From positions 1 to 8,588 of the forward strand of contig CAZWEI010000048.1 of assembly GCA_964632135.1 (NCBI GenBank): DNA of 8,588 nt, written 5' to 3'. Under the pieces are notes generated by a model. The model was not told the origin of the DNA and did not search any database. It saw nothing but the letters and a program-made list of their open reading frames with translations. Positions within the stretch are counted from its first letter, which is position 1; every line of letters starts with the position of its first letter. The position numbers were made by a program, and so were the translations under genes. Origin of the DNA: JBFMAP01 sp964632135. GTDB lineage: Archaea > Micrarchaeota > Micrarchaeia > Burarchaeales > JBFMAP01. Shown here one piece after another: positions 1-6,915 of the stretch.

Positions 1-153
1 CAGTTCCACCCGTACACCGGTGAGCCGCTGTCCGTCTCGCCCTCGATGCTGAGGCAGGCGATGTACGCTCTTGCAGTCATAAAATATTTAGAGAAATTCG
101 GAGGACTGAAGGCGTGCGAGAAATGCGGCTCGCGCGCCGCCGCAGGCGTATAG
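1..153 (+). CDS. 3' end of an unrecognised gene (C-terminal 50 residues)
   Basis: The window opens inside an open frame read from base 1 that ends at TAG 151-153. The visible 50 residues begin QFHPYTGEPL, continue through an alpha-helical stretch rich in Met, Ala and Leu (SMLRQAMYALAVIKYLEKFG), and end with CEKCGSRAAAGV. The short CxxC near the end could be half of a zinc site, but its partner would have to lie upstream, outside the window. The composition matches the GC-rich copA that follows. The stop lies one base before the copA start, so the two genes are probably cotranscribed. I do not recognise the family. The lack of in-frame stops, sensible amino acid composition and tight spacing to copA support a real gene. 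Confidence 0.7.
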   Translation, partial: QFHPYTGEPLSVSPSMLRQAMYALAVIKYLEKFGGLKACEKCGSRAAAGV

Positions 154-154
154 A

Positions 155-2695
155 ATGGCGACAGACCCTGTTTGCGGAATGAAAGTCGACGAGAGGAAGG
201 CGGAAAAGGCGGGACTCGTTTCCGTTAGGGGAGGCAAGAAATACTATTTCTGTTCCCTCGCGTGCAGGAAAAAATTCGACTCGCAACCAGAAGAAAAAAA
301 TACCAGACAAACAAAAACAGAACAAATCCCGCCAGAAAAAACTACCAAAGAAACTGTCTCGATTCAGGGCATGCACTGCGCCACGTGCGCGGTGAACATA
401 GAGGGCGCGCTCAAGAACCTGCCCGGCGTGAGGAGCGCGAACGTTAATTACGCGACAGAGCGCGCGACCGTGGAGTACGACGAGTCGCTTCTCTCGCATC
501 ACGACATAGACAAGGCTGTGAGGGATGCGGGCTACAAGGCAATACGCGCGGAGGAAGGAGCGGAGGGCGGAGGCGCAGGCGCGGTAGCGCAATTTGCGCG
601 AAGCGCAAATGCGCATTTTTGCGAAGCAAAAATTGCGCTCGAGGACCATGAGGCGCACATGCGGCGCGAGGAAATAAGCGCGCTGAAACTCAGGCTATAC
701 GCTGGCGCAATACTGAGCGTGCTCGTGTTTCTGGGGAGCAACAGGGAACTTCTTCCGTTCATTCCTTCTCTGCTTGCTGATTTGCGCGTTCTTTTCGTGC
801 TGGCTATTCCTGTGCAGTTCTGGGTTGGCTGGAGGTTTTACGAGGGCTCCATCGCGTCGCTGAAGAGGAGGAGCGCGGGCATGGACACGCTGATTGCGGT
901 CGGCACCTCAGCGGCGTTCATCTACAGCGCGCTCGCGACCTTCTACCCGCGGCTTTTCAGCGCAGGCGGGCTCCAGCCCGCGGTCTACTACGACACGTCC
1001 GCGCTCATCATCACGCTCGTCATTTTGGGGAGATACATCGAGGCGGGCGCGAAAGGAAAAACTTCCGAGGCGATAAGAAAACTCATGGAACTGGCGCCGA
1101 AAACCGCGCTCGTGCTCCGCGAGGGGAACGAGGTCGAGATTCCGCTAAGCGAGGTGGTTGTTGGCGACATTGTTGCCGTGCGCCCGGGCGCGAGGATACC
1201 CGTTGACGGGGTCGTCATCGAGGGCAGTTCCAGCGTCGACGAGTCGATGCTCACGGGCGAGAGCATGCCCGTGGACAAAAAGAAGGGCGACGAGGTCATC
1301 GGAGGCACTGTGAACCGGATGGGCGCGCTCAAATTCAAGGCGACGAAAATCGGCGGGGACACGGCTCTCGCGCAGATAGTGCAACTCGTTGAGGAGGCGC
1401 AGGGCTCCAAGGCGCCGATACAGAAATTCGCGGACAGGATTGCCGGCGTGTTCGTTACGGCCGTCATCATTTTCGCGCTCGCGACATTCGTGGCGTGGTT
1501 TGCCTATTCTCCGAAAACCCCGACGCTCGCGCTCCTGAACGCAATCAGCGTTCTCGTCATCGCGTGCCCGTGCGCGCTCGGCCTCGCGACTCCCACTGCG
1601 ATAATGGTCGGCACCGGAAAGGGCGCGGAGAACGGCGTGCTCGTGAGGGACGCGGAGAGTTTGGAGACCGCGCAAAAAATAACCACCATGGTGTTCGACA
1701 AGACCGGCACGCTCACGAAGGGCGAGCCCGAGGTCACCGACATTGCGGTTGCGCGCGGGTTCGAGCGCGGGGACGTCCTGTTCCACGCGGCGTGCGCCGA
1801 GAAAAATTCCGAGCACCCGGTCGGGGAGGCGGTTGCGCGCGCCGCAAAATTAGAGAAAATACAACTGCGCGACCCTGACAATTTCGAGGCTCTTCCTGGT
1901 TTCGGAATCTCCGCGGGCGTGAATAGGAAAAAAATTCTCATAGGAAACGATAAACTTATGCGCGAGAAGCGAATTGATGTGCGCGCGCTCGGTGGCGACG
2001 CTGAAAAATTCTCCGGCGAGGGAAAGACGAGCGTTTTTGTTGCTGTTGACGGAAAAGCCGCGGGCGTGCTTGCGGTTGCGGACACCCTGAAGCCGAGTGC
2101 GCGCGAGGCGGTCTCCGAGTTAAAGAAAATGGGAATAGAAGTGGTGATGCTCACCGGCGACAACAAAAAAACCGCAGAGGCGATTGCGCGCGGTGCGGGT
2201 ATTGAGCGCGTGCTCGCCGAGGTGCTTCCAGAGGACAAAGAGGAGGAGATAGAGAAACTGCAGGGCGAGGGAAAAATTGTCGGCATGGTCGGGGACGGGA
2301 TAAACGACGCGCCCGCGCTCGCGCAGGCTGATGTGGGAATCGCGCTCGGCACAGGAACGGACATAGCAATCGAGGCGTCGGACATAACGCTCATGTCAGG
2401 CGACCCGCGCGGGGTCGTCGTCGCGGTTCAGTTAAGCAGGAAAACGATGGGCATAGTGAGGCAGAACCTTTTCTGGGCGTTTATATACAATATAATAGGG
2501 ATACCGATCGCGGCGGGCATGCTCTACTTCGTCGCGTTCCCGCTCCCCGCGGTGCGCGCGCTCGAGCCAATACTGGGTGAGAAACTTCTTCTCAGCCCAA
2601 TCATCGCGTCGGCTGCGATGGCGTTCAGTTCCGTCTCGGTTGTCTTCAACTCGCTCAGGCTCAGGGGTTTCAGGCCGACCATAACGCTCGGATAG
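155..2695 (+). CDS. copA: Copper-exporting P1B-type ATPase with N-terminal YHS and HMA domains
   Basis: This 846-residue pump uses ATP to move Cu(I) out across the cytoplasmic membrane. A YHS domain lies at about residues 1-42 (DPVCGMKV, with C7, C33 and C37). A charged linker leads to an HMA domain at about 66-131 with the copper-binding GMHCATC (C75, C78). About eight membrane segments follow. TGES (367-370) is the actuator dephosphorylation motif. The ion site has CPC (471-473) in TM6, YN (778-779) in TM7 and M822 with S825/S826 in TM8, the combination typical of Cu(I) rather than Zn/Cd/Pb pumps. DKTGT (515-519) holds phosphorylated D515, SEHP (552-555) is the nucleotide-binding HP motif, and GDGIND (713-718) is the hinge motif. 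The ATG lies one base after the upstream stop and has no clear Shine-Dalgarno, which suggests translational coupling. The linker at residues 145-162 is encoded by tandem hairpins. The family and Cu(I) preference are secure. Confidence 0.96.
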   Translation: MATDPVCGMKVDERKAEKAGLVSVRGGKKYYFCSLACRKKFDSQPEEKNTRQTKTEQIPPEKTTKETVSIQGMHCATCAVNIEGALKNLPGVRSANVNYATERATVEYDESLLSHHDIDKAVRDAGYKAIRAEEGAEGGGAGAVAQFARSANAHFCEAKIALEDHEAHMRREEISALKLRLYAGAILSVLVFLGSNRELLPFIPSLLADLRVLFVLAIPVQFWVGWRFYEGSIASLKRRSAGMDTLIAVGTSAAFIYSALATFYPRLFSAGGLQPAVYYDTSALIITLVILGRYIEAGAKGKTSEAIRKLMELAPKTALVLREGNEVEIPLSEVVVGDIVAVRPGARIPVDGVVIEGSSSVDESMLTGESMPVDKKKGDEVIGGTVNRMGALKFKATKIGGDTALAQIVQLVEEAQGSKAPIQKFADRIAGVFVTAVIIFALATFVAWFAYSPKTPTLALLNAISVLVIACPCALGLATPTAIMVGTGKGAENGVLVRDAESLETAQKITTMVFDKTGTLTKGEPEVTDIAVARGFERGDVLFHAACAEKNSEHPVGEAVARAAKLEKIQLRDPDNFEALPGFGISAGVNRKKILIGNDKLMREKRIDVRALGGDAEKFSGEGKTSVFVAVDGKAAGVLAVADTLKPSAREAVSELKKMGIEVVMLTGDNKKTAEAIARGAGIERVLAEVLPEDKEEEIEKLQGEGKIVGMVGDGINDAPALAQADVGIALGTGTDIAIEASDITLMSGDPRGVVVAVQLSRKTMGIVRQNLFWAFIYNIIGIPIAAGMLYFVAFPLPAVRALEPILGEKLLLSPIIASAAMAFSSVSVVFNSLRLRGFRPTITLG
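587..638. repeat. Two tandem near-identical hairpins inside copA, both tipped GC-GAA-GC
   Basis: Two inverted repeats stand side by side and share the GCGC at 611-614. Unit 1 (587-614) pairs GCGC with GCGC, skips one bulged A (591), then pairs ATTTGCGC (592-599) with GCGCAAAT (603-610) around loop GAA (600-602). Unit 2 (611-638) pairs GCGC with GCGC, pairs ATTTTTGC (615-622) with GCAAAAAT (626-633) around loop GAA (623-625), and bulges T634. Each forms 12 base pairs with a three-base loop. GCGAAGC is known as an exceptionally stable mini-hairpin. The segment keeps the copA frame and encodes residues 145-162, in the linker between the HMA domain and the first membrane segment. Divergent stems with preserved pairing suggest a selected structure or a small palindromic element; which one is inference. 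Confidence 0.85.
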
Positions 2696-2696
2696 A

Positions 2697-2704
2697 TTTT
2701 TATG
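2697..2704 (+). promoter_or_regulatory. Possible TATA box or oligo-T terminator between copA and the small gene
   Basis: TTTTTATG begins one base after the copA stop, with more T's just beyond (TTTT at 2705-2708). As an archaeal TATA-like box it would place transcription start at about 2725-2730, close to the candidate leaderless starts GTG 2727 and ATT 2732 of the small gene. The same T-rich tract could instead terminate copA transcription, and the two roles are not exclusive. Confidence 0.35.
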
Positions 2705-2878
2705 TTTTCACGATAATAACCCTAACGTGATATTACGACCAAACTCAAAAAAAAGCAGACACCAATTGTTTCGGAGACAACACCTAAAAATAAAATAAAA
2801 AAAGAACCGACAGCAGATTCTATCACAAAAAACCAACCTTACTCGCAAGAAGAAGCACTAAAAGAGATATTATCCAAG

Positions 2879-3073
2879 ATGAATACGAAAAAAGGCAGAG
2901 CAGAGTTTAATAGACTGGTTAAAAAGGCAGCAAAGGAATTTCCTGAAGGAGTTTCAATAGACAACATAGTGGCAGACATACTTGGTGATCCAACTAAAAG
3001 GATTAATTTGACACGGCTCCCTCAAAGTATGCGAGAGGCCGTCGAGACTGCTTTAGAGGATTTGAAGAGATAA
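2879..3073 (+). CDS. Small unrecognised Lys-rich protein, minimal 64-residue form
   Basis: From ATG 2879 the frame gives 64 residues starting MNTKKGRAEFNRL and ending ETALEDLKR, predicted mostly helical and mixed-charge, with no membrane segment and no Cys. I do not recognise the family. The same frame stays open upstream to the stop at 2723-2725 and the extra codons also look coding, including SQEEALKEILSK directly before the Met, which resembles a helix continuing into it. A full product of about 113 residues from ATT 2732 is therefore possible, although ATG 2879 is the first conventional start. Upstream of ATG 2879 I see only a weak GAGA (2863-2866) and no good Shine-Dalgarno. The gene is clearly more AT-rich than copA and secF, suggesting a foreign or fast-evolving origin. 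It sits alone in the same direction as its neighbours. Confidence 0.55.
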   Translation: MNTKKGRAEFNRLVKKAAKEFPEGVSIDNIVADILGDPTKRINLTRLPQSMREAVETALEDLKR

Positions 3074-3103
3074 TCAAGCGAAGTTAAGCGAGTCCATCGC
3101 GCG

Positions 3104-3111
3104 TATTTAAA
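3104..3111 (+). promoter_or_regulatory. TATA box of the secF-secD operon
   Basis: TATTTAAA lies 48 bases before the secF start, preceded by GC-rich CGCGCG and followed by more A/T. An archaeal start site about 25 bases downstream would fall near 3133, giving a leader of about 25 nucleotides. No strong Shine-Dalgarno is visible before ATG 3159, only GTGG at 3151-3154. Confidence 0.55.
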
Positions 3112-3158
3112 CTTTTATTAATCTTACTTGTCTAAATGTGTGTAAATTTTGTGGTTGA

Positions 3159-4376
3159 ATGAAACTCGACCTTCCAAACGTGTACGCAGGGGATTACAGG
3201 CGGCTCGCGGTTGTTCCGCTCGCAATGATACTCCTTTCCCTATACCTGATTTTCTTCGTGGGACTGCCGCGTGGCATAGATTTGAAGGGGGGCACGCTGA
3301 TTTCGCTCACGACGAACTCCACTTTTGATGAGGGCGCGCTCAAGGACGCGCTCGGGAAGGAACTGAAGGCGCGCGAGGTCGCGGTGAACTCCTATACGGT
3401 CGCGTCAGGCACGGGCTTGGAGATCGAGCTAGAGCAGGACGAGCACCTCGCGCTCGCTGAAAGGAACCTCGTCCCGTTCCATTCGAAGGTCACGGACGCG
3501 AATACGTACGAGGTCGACATACTCAGCATTGAGACAAGGCTTAAGAACGCGACCCCTGACCTTGCCCCTGGACTCGAAAAGCAGCTTGCGGATTACACCG
3601 GCAGGCTTGCATCCACGCGCGCAGATGCGAACACGTACGCTGATGCGGTGATAGCAAACACCGAGTTCGTGCTCGGCAGAAAACTGGAGAAATCCCAGGA
3701 CCTCAACGCGCTCGAGGCGCTCCTCAGCAACTACACGAGCGAGGCGCGCTCGGTCTACAAGGCGCGGATTTTCAGCGTGATCGCGGGCCAGGGGATAGAA
3801 TTCGACGCATCCTCTGCCTCATTCAAATATGTAAGCCCATCACTGAGCGAGTTGTTCCTGCAGAAAGCAGTTAATGTAGTTATGATTTCAGCAGTTCTCA
3901 CAATCATAGTGGTGTTCATCGTTTTCAGGACGCTCGTTCCCTCGCTCGCGGTCCTTTCCGGCGCGGTCAGCGACGTGATTATTGCGATGGGAGGGATGGT
4001 GGTTTTCAACATCCCGCTCACGCTTCCCTCCTTTGCCGCGCTCCTCATGCTCATCGGTTTCTCGCTTGACACTGACATGCTTCTCACGATCCGCACGCTG
4101 AAGAGGACCGAGGGGACTGCTCGGGAGCGCGCGTACGAGACGATGAAGACGGGTATGACGATGAGCATGGCCGCGATTCTCGCGTTCAGTGCGCTTTTCA
4201 TACTCGCGATGGTCACGCACATCTCGACATACTACCAAATAGCCGCGGTTGCAATATGCGGGCTCGTTGGCGACATTGCAGCGACATGGGGGATAAACGC
4301 GGTGATAGTCCTCTGGTACATCGAGCACAGGAGGCACGGGCACGGCCACGAGCATATGCACGAGCATGGCGGATAA
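3159..4376 (+). CDS. secF: Protein-export membrane protein SecF with enlarged ectodomain and His-rich tail
   Basis: SecF works with SecD beside the SecYE channel, using ion-gradient energy to aid late export and release of proteins on the outer face of the membrane. The 405 residues show TM1 at about 16-36, the family motif GIDLKGGT (39-46), a large external domain to about 233, then five membrane segments at about 236-386. FSLDTDMLL (301-309) in TM4, with D304 and D306, is the characteristic SecF site. Archaeal SecF is usually about 280-300 residues. The extra length lies in the external domain at about 92-206, a charged helical region in which DANTY appears twice (113-117 and 156-160). Sequons occur at N53, N130 and N191. 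The C-terminus after TM6 (EHRRHGHGHEHMHEHGG) has seven His in 17 residues. secD follows three bases after the stop. Confidence 0.92.
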   Translation: MKLDLPNVYAGDYRRLAVVPLAMILLSLYLIFFVGLPRGIDLKGGTLISLTTNSTFDEGALKDALGKELKAREVAVNSYTVASGTGLEIELEQDEHLALAERNLVPFHSKVTDANTYEVDILSIETRLKNATPDLAPGLEKQLADYTGRLASTRADANTYADAVIANTEFVLGRKLEKSQDLNALEALLSNYTSEARSVYKARIFSVIAGQGIEFDASSASFKYVSPSLSELFLQKAVNVVMISAVLTIIVVFIVFRTLVPSLAVLSGAVSDVIIAMGGMVVFNIPLTLPSFAALLMLIGFSLDTDMLLTIRTLKRTEGTARERAYETMKTGMTMSMAAILAFSALFILAMVTHISTYYQIAAVAICGLVGDIAATWGINAVIVLWYIEHRRHGHGHEHMHEHGG

Positions 4377-4379
4377 GGG

Positions 4380-5960
4380 ATGGAAATGGAAAAATGGTAC
4401 AACGACAGGAGGATTCAGATTCTCGTGCTTATAGTAGCGGGCGCGCTGCTCCTCGCGGCAGTGCGAGGAATCCGCTTCGGAATCGAGTTCGAGGGCGGAA
4501 CCAGGATACCAATCACGTTCGAGAAGCCGGTCGACACCGCCACGATGAACGACATAATAACAACGATAAAGACGCGCGTCACGAAGTTCGGCCTCACGCA
4601 GGTCGTCGTCAAGGGAATCGGCGACAGGGAGATATACGTGGAGGTCGCGAAGGGCGACTCGCGCCTTGTCGATGACATCGAGCGAATCGTCCGCGAGCAG
4701 GGGAGGTTCGAGGGGGTTGTCGACGGGAGAATCGTGCTTAACGACCAGGCAATCCTGCCCGGCAGCATCCAGCCGAGCGAGCCCATCACAATAGGCGAGG
4801 AGGTCCAGTGGAGGGTCTCGTTCGCAATCAACCTCGACGCCGCGAAGAGGTTCGCGAGTCTCGTGAAAGGGAAGGAGGATTATCCTGTTTACATGTTTCT
4901 CGACAGGCCTGAAAACGCGATCATCATTCTCACGCCCGAGGAGCTCAGCGGGGGGAAGGAGATAACGGAGACAGAGGCGCTCAGCACGCTTCAGGACCTG
5001 CTAAGGCGCGAGAATGAGACCACGCCGATATTCATTCTGAAAAACTGGGACGACCTCAAATCCCAACTTACCGCGAAGAACTACACGAACAAGAAAGTGA
5101 TAATATCCGACAATACGAGCGCGGACATCCTGCGCGAGCTCAACGAGACGTTCAACCTAACGGTGATCACGAAGAGCGAGGATGACATCAAGCCCTCGAT
5201 TCAGGCGCGCGACGAAAAGATTTCGGTGAACAGGTGGAACGCGGTCGGGCTGCGCTCTGCGCCCGTGCTCACGCGCGGCGTCACTGAGGGGCAGGTCCTC
5301 CAGTCATTCGAGATAAGCGGGCCTGCCCAGGGCCCGACCTACTACGACAGAATCAACTACGCGCAGAACGAGACGCGCGAGCTCAAGAGCATACTCAGCG
5401 GAGGCGCGCTTCCCGTCCGCGTGGTTGTCGGCAGCACGACCACTATTCCCGCGCCGCTCGGGGCTGAATTCCTGAGATACAGCGTGATCGGCGCGCTCGC
5501 GGCGCTGTTCGCGATCGTCCTCCTCGTCTCTGTGCGCTACCGCACTCCAAAAGTCATCATCCCGATCGTTCTCATCTCGCTCGCGGAGATGATAATTCTA
5601 GTTGCTGTTGTCGGCTCATTCACCATCGACCTCTCCGCGATGGCGGGCATAATCGCCGCGCTCGGAATAAGCGTTGACGCGCAGATAATCGTCACCGATG
5701 AGCTGCTCAAGCACGACACTGCCGTCGCAGGCGAGGGGGGCGCGAAAAGAAAACTGGAGAAGGCGTTCTTCATCATCGTCACGAACGCGATAGTCGCGAC
5801 CGTCGCGCTCATACCCCTTCTTTTCTCTGGCCTCGTGGAAATCATAGGCTTCGCGACATCAACGATTCTCGGCGTCGTGCTCGGCGTCCTCATCACGCGG
5901 CCCGCTTACGGCGCCATCATAGAGAGGCTTTTTGAAAAGGAGGAGCGCGCGAGCAACTGA
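4380..5960 (+). CDS. secD: Protein-export membrane protein SecD
   Basis: SecD is the partner of SecF in the accessory complex that pulls exported proteins through and off the Sec channel. The 526 residues show TM1 at about 12-30, then FGIEFEGGT (33-41), an external domain to about 362, and five further membrane segments (about 366-507). AGIIAALGISVDAQIIVTDE (422-441) in TM4 carries D433, at the position of the Asp needed for ion coupling in SecD, and D440. The external domain has a charged insertion at about 188-275 and six N-glycosylation sequons (N212, N234, N245, N255, N259, N330), all on the predicted outer side. ATG 4380 follows the secF stop after GGG and is preceded by AAGGG, a usable binding site. 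The pair forms one operon in the archaeal order. Confidence 0.93.
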   Translation: MEMEKWYNDRRIQILVLIVAGALLLAAVRGIRFGIEFEGGTRIPITFEKPVDTATMNDIITTIKTRVTKFGLTQVVVKGIGDREIYVEVAKGDSRLVDDIERIVREQGRFEGVVDGRIVLNDQAILPGSIQPSEPITIGEEVQWRVSFAINLDAAKRFASLVKGKEDYPVYMFLDRPENAIIILTPEELSGGKEITETEALSTLQDLLRRENETTPIFILKNWDDLKSQLTAKNYTNKKVIISDNTSADILRELNETFNLTVITKSEDDIKPSIQARDEKISVNRWNAVGLRSAPVLTRGVTEGQVLQSFEISGPAQGPTYYDRINYAQNETRELKSILSGGALPVRVVVGSTTTIPAPLGAEFLRYSVIGALAALFAIVLLVSVRYRTPKVIIPIVLISLAEMIILVAVVGSFTIDLSAMAGIIAALGISVDAQIIVTDELLKHDTAVAGEGGAKRKLEKAFFIIVTNAIVATVALIPLLFSGLVEIIGFATSTILGVVLGVLITRPAYGAIIERLFEKEERASN

Positions 5961-5988
5961 AGCAACCAAAATCAGTGCTTCCCCCTCA

Positions 5989-6000
5989 TCTTGTTTTATT
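5989..6000 (+). terminator. Possible oligo-T terminator after secD
   Basis: TCTTGTTTTATT, about 30 bases after the secD stop and preceded by a C-rich run, resembles the T-rich sites at which archaeal RNA polymerase stops without a hairpin. It is short and interrupted, so this is tentative. Confidence 0.3.
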
Positions 6001-6035
6001 CTAGCTACTTACTCGGATACTCGTGGAGGGCTAAT

Positions 6036-6046
6036 AATATTTAATA
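6036..6046 (+). promoter_or_regulatory. TATA box of the nucleotidyltransferase gene
   Basis: AATATTTAATA contains TATTTAAT at 6038-6045. A start site about 25 bases downstream (near 6065) would give a leader of about 24 nucleotides before ATG 6089. It is the best such match between secD and the next gene. Confidence 0.5.
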
Positions 6047-6088
6047 CTTAACAATAGAAAGTTTTGGGAGAACCGATTCGGATGTGAG

Positions 6089-6772
6089 ATGATGATAGAC
6101 AATGATAAATATCGCAAGAATGCAGAACTTTCAAAAGCAATTGTAAAAAAATTTTTCGAACTGAGGATACTGGACGAACGCTACCATTCAAACTTTCCAA
6201 AAAGAACAGAGACGTTAAGCGAAAGGGGTATAAGAATTGTACTGAACTACCTTAGAGAGAACATTGACAGCTTAATGATGTTGTATGGTAGTTTTCCATT
6301 AATGGCTCAGTTACATCCAAAATACAACAGAGTACCCGGAGATATTGACATACAGTTAAAAGTTGGGAAAAGAGACGCTGAAATTTTCTCGGATAAACTG
6401 TTTCAGTTATTGAGAGAAAGCGGTGAAAACATTAGAAAGAATCCAAATAATCCGATAATAATCGATTCTTTTGTAGACGGAGAATGGAAACGGGCGGTAG
6501 ATATTCATCACACGGAAGAAGAACCGGAAGACTCGCTTTCTCCTTTGTATCCAGTTGAACACGCCCTTAATAATCCGTTCAGAGATCGGAAGAAAGTTCT
6601 AAATGATGTAATCGACACGTATTGTATAATGTCGACAGCCGTAGAGATCGGAAAAACCAGTGATGTTGATGAAGAAAAAATCAAGAAGGCCGAAGAACTT
6701 ATTCGAAAATGGAAGAAGCTTTATGGGGAATGGGTAGATTTTGATAAACGAGTGGTAATAAAACTTGAGTGA
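6089..6772 (+). CDS. Nucleotidyltransferase-fold protein, AbiEii-toxin-like
   Basis: The 227-residue product has the signature of DNA polymerase beta-type nucleotidyltransferases. YGSFP (66-70) supplies the GS motif, GDIDI (84-88) supplies metal ligands D85 and D87, and AVDIHH (136-141) offers D138 as the third acid. GS and DID are 17 residues apart, as in AbiEii-like enzymes. After the fold, EHALNNPFRDRKKVLNDVIDTYCI (157-180) resembles the AbiEii 'R..DRKD..D' helix. AbiEii proteins are toxins of type IV toxin-antitoxin and phage-abortive systems that transfer nucleotides, some onto tRNA ends. No AbiEi antitoxin gene lies next to it, so it is an orphan or works with a distant partner. GTGA (6084-6087) favours either ATG 6089 or ATG 6092. 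The gene is much more AT-rich than secD, suggesting transfer. The fold is fairly sure; the toxin role is inference. Confidence 0.75.
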   Translation: MMIDNDKYRKNAELSKAIVKKFFELRILDERYHSNFPKRTETLSERGIRIVLNYLRENIDSLMMLYGSFPLMAQLHPKYNRVPGDIDIQLKVGKRDAEIFSDKLFQLLRESGENIRKNPNNPIIIDSFVDGEWKRAVDIHHTEEEPEDSLSPLYPVEHALNNPFRDRKKVLNDVIDTYCIMSTAVEIGKTSDVDEEKIKKAEELIRKWKKLYGEWVDFDKRVVIKLE

Positions 6773-6875
6773 TGATTTATGAAAGACACTGTTAAACTTA
6801 ACCAAATGAGGTCAGATTCTAGTTTTCCTCTTGCCTCGCTCCTCGCCAAAAGGCATGATCTGTTGACCAAAAGCA

Positions 6876-6883
6876 TTAAATAC
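6876..6883 (+). promoter_or_regulatory. TATA box of the toxin-antitoxin operon
   Basis: TTAAATAC is 40 bases before ATG 6916 and just upstream of the palindrome at 6889-6906. The predicted start site, about 25 bases downstream, falls near 6904-6908. TTG 6889 would then lie outside the transcript, leaving GTG 6907 or ATG 6916 as the translation start. Confidence 0.6.
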
Positions 6884-6888
6884 TAGTA

Positions 6889-6906
6889 TTGTATAAGTTT
6901 ATACAA
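6889..6906. promoter_or_regulatory. 18-bp palindrome, likely operator of the toxin-antitoxin operon
   Basis: TTGTATAA (6889-6896) and TTATACAA (6899-6906) are perfect inverted repeats separated by GT. The site lies between the TATA box and the antitoxin start, covering the predicted transcription start. Type II toxin-antitoxin operons commonly repress themselves through antitoxin or complex binding to such a palindrome. The adjacent TACTAGTA (6881-6888) is another palindrome, of 8 bp, which overlaps the TATA box and could be a second half-site. Binding is inferred from symmetry and position. Confidence 0.65.
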
Positions 6907-6915
6907 GTGAATGAA

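Noticed and set aside
1504..2394. Long minus-strand open frame antisense to copA (also 77-658, 988-1470 and 1145-1816)
   Set aside because: They lie opposite a motif-complete ATPase, arise from GC-rich codon bias, are Ser/Arg/Ala-heavy and show no recognisable domain.
3888..4367. Minus-strand open frames opposite secF and secD (also 3755-4222, 4415-4831, 5537-5896)
   Set aside because: They are antisense shadows of clear membrane protein genes and have no domain signal.
6779..6886. 35-codon open frame between the nucleotidyltransferase and the antitoxin
   Set aside because: It has no convincing binding site and runs through the TATA box of the next operon. It could be real but is not supported.
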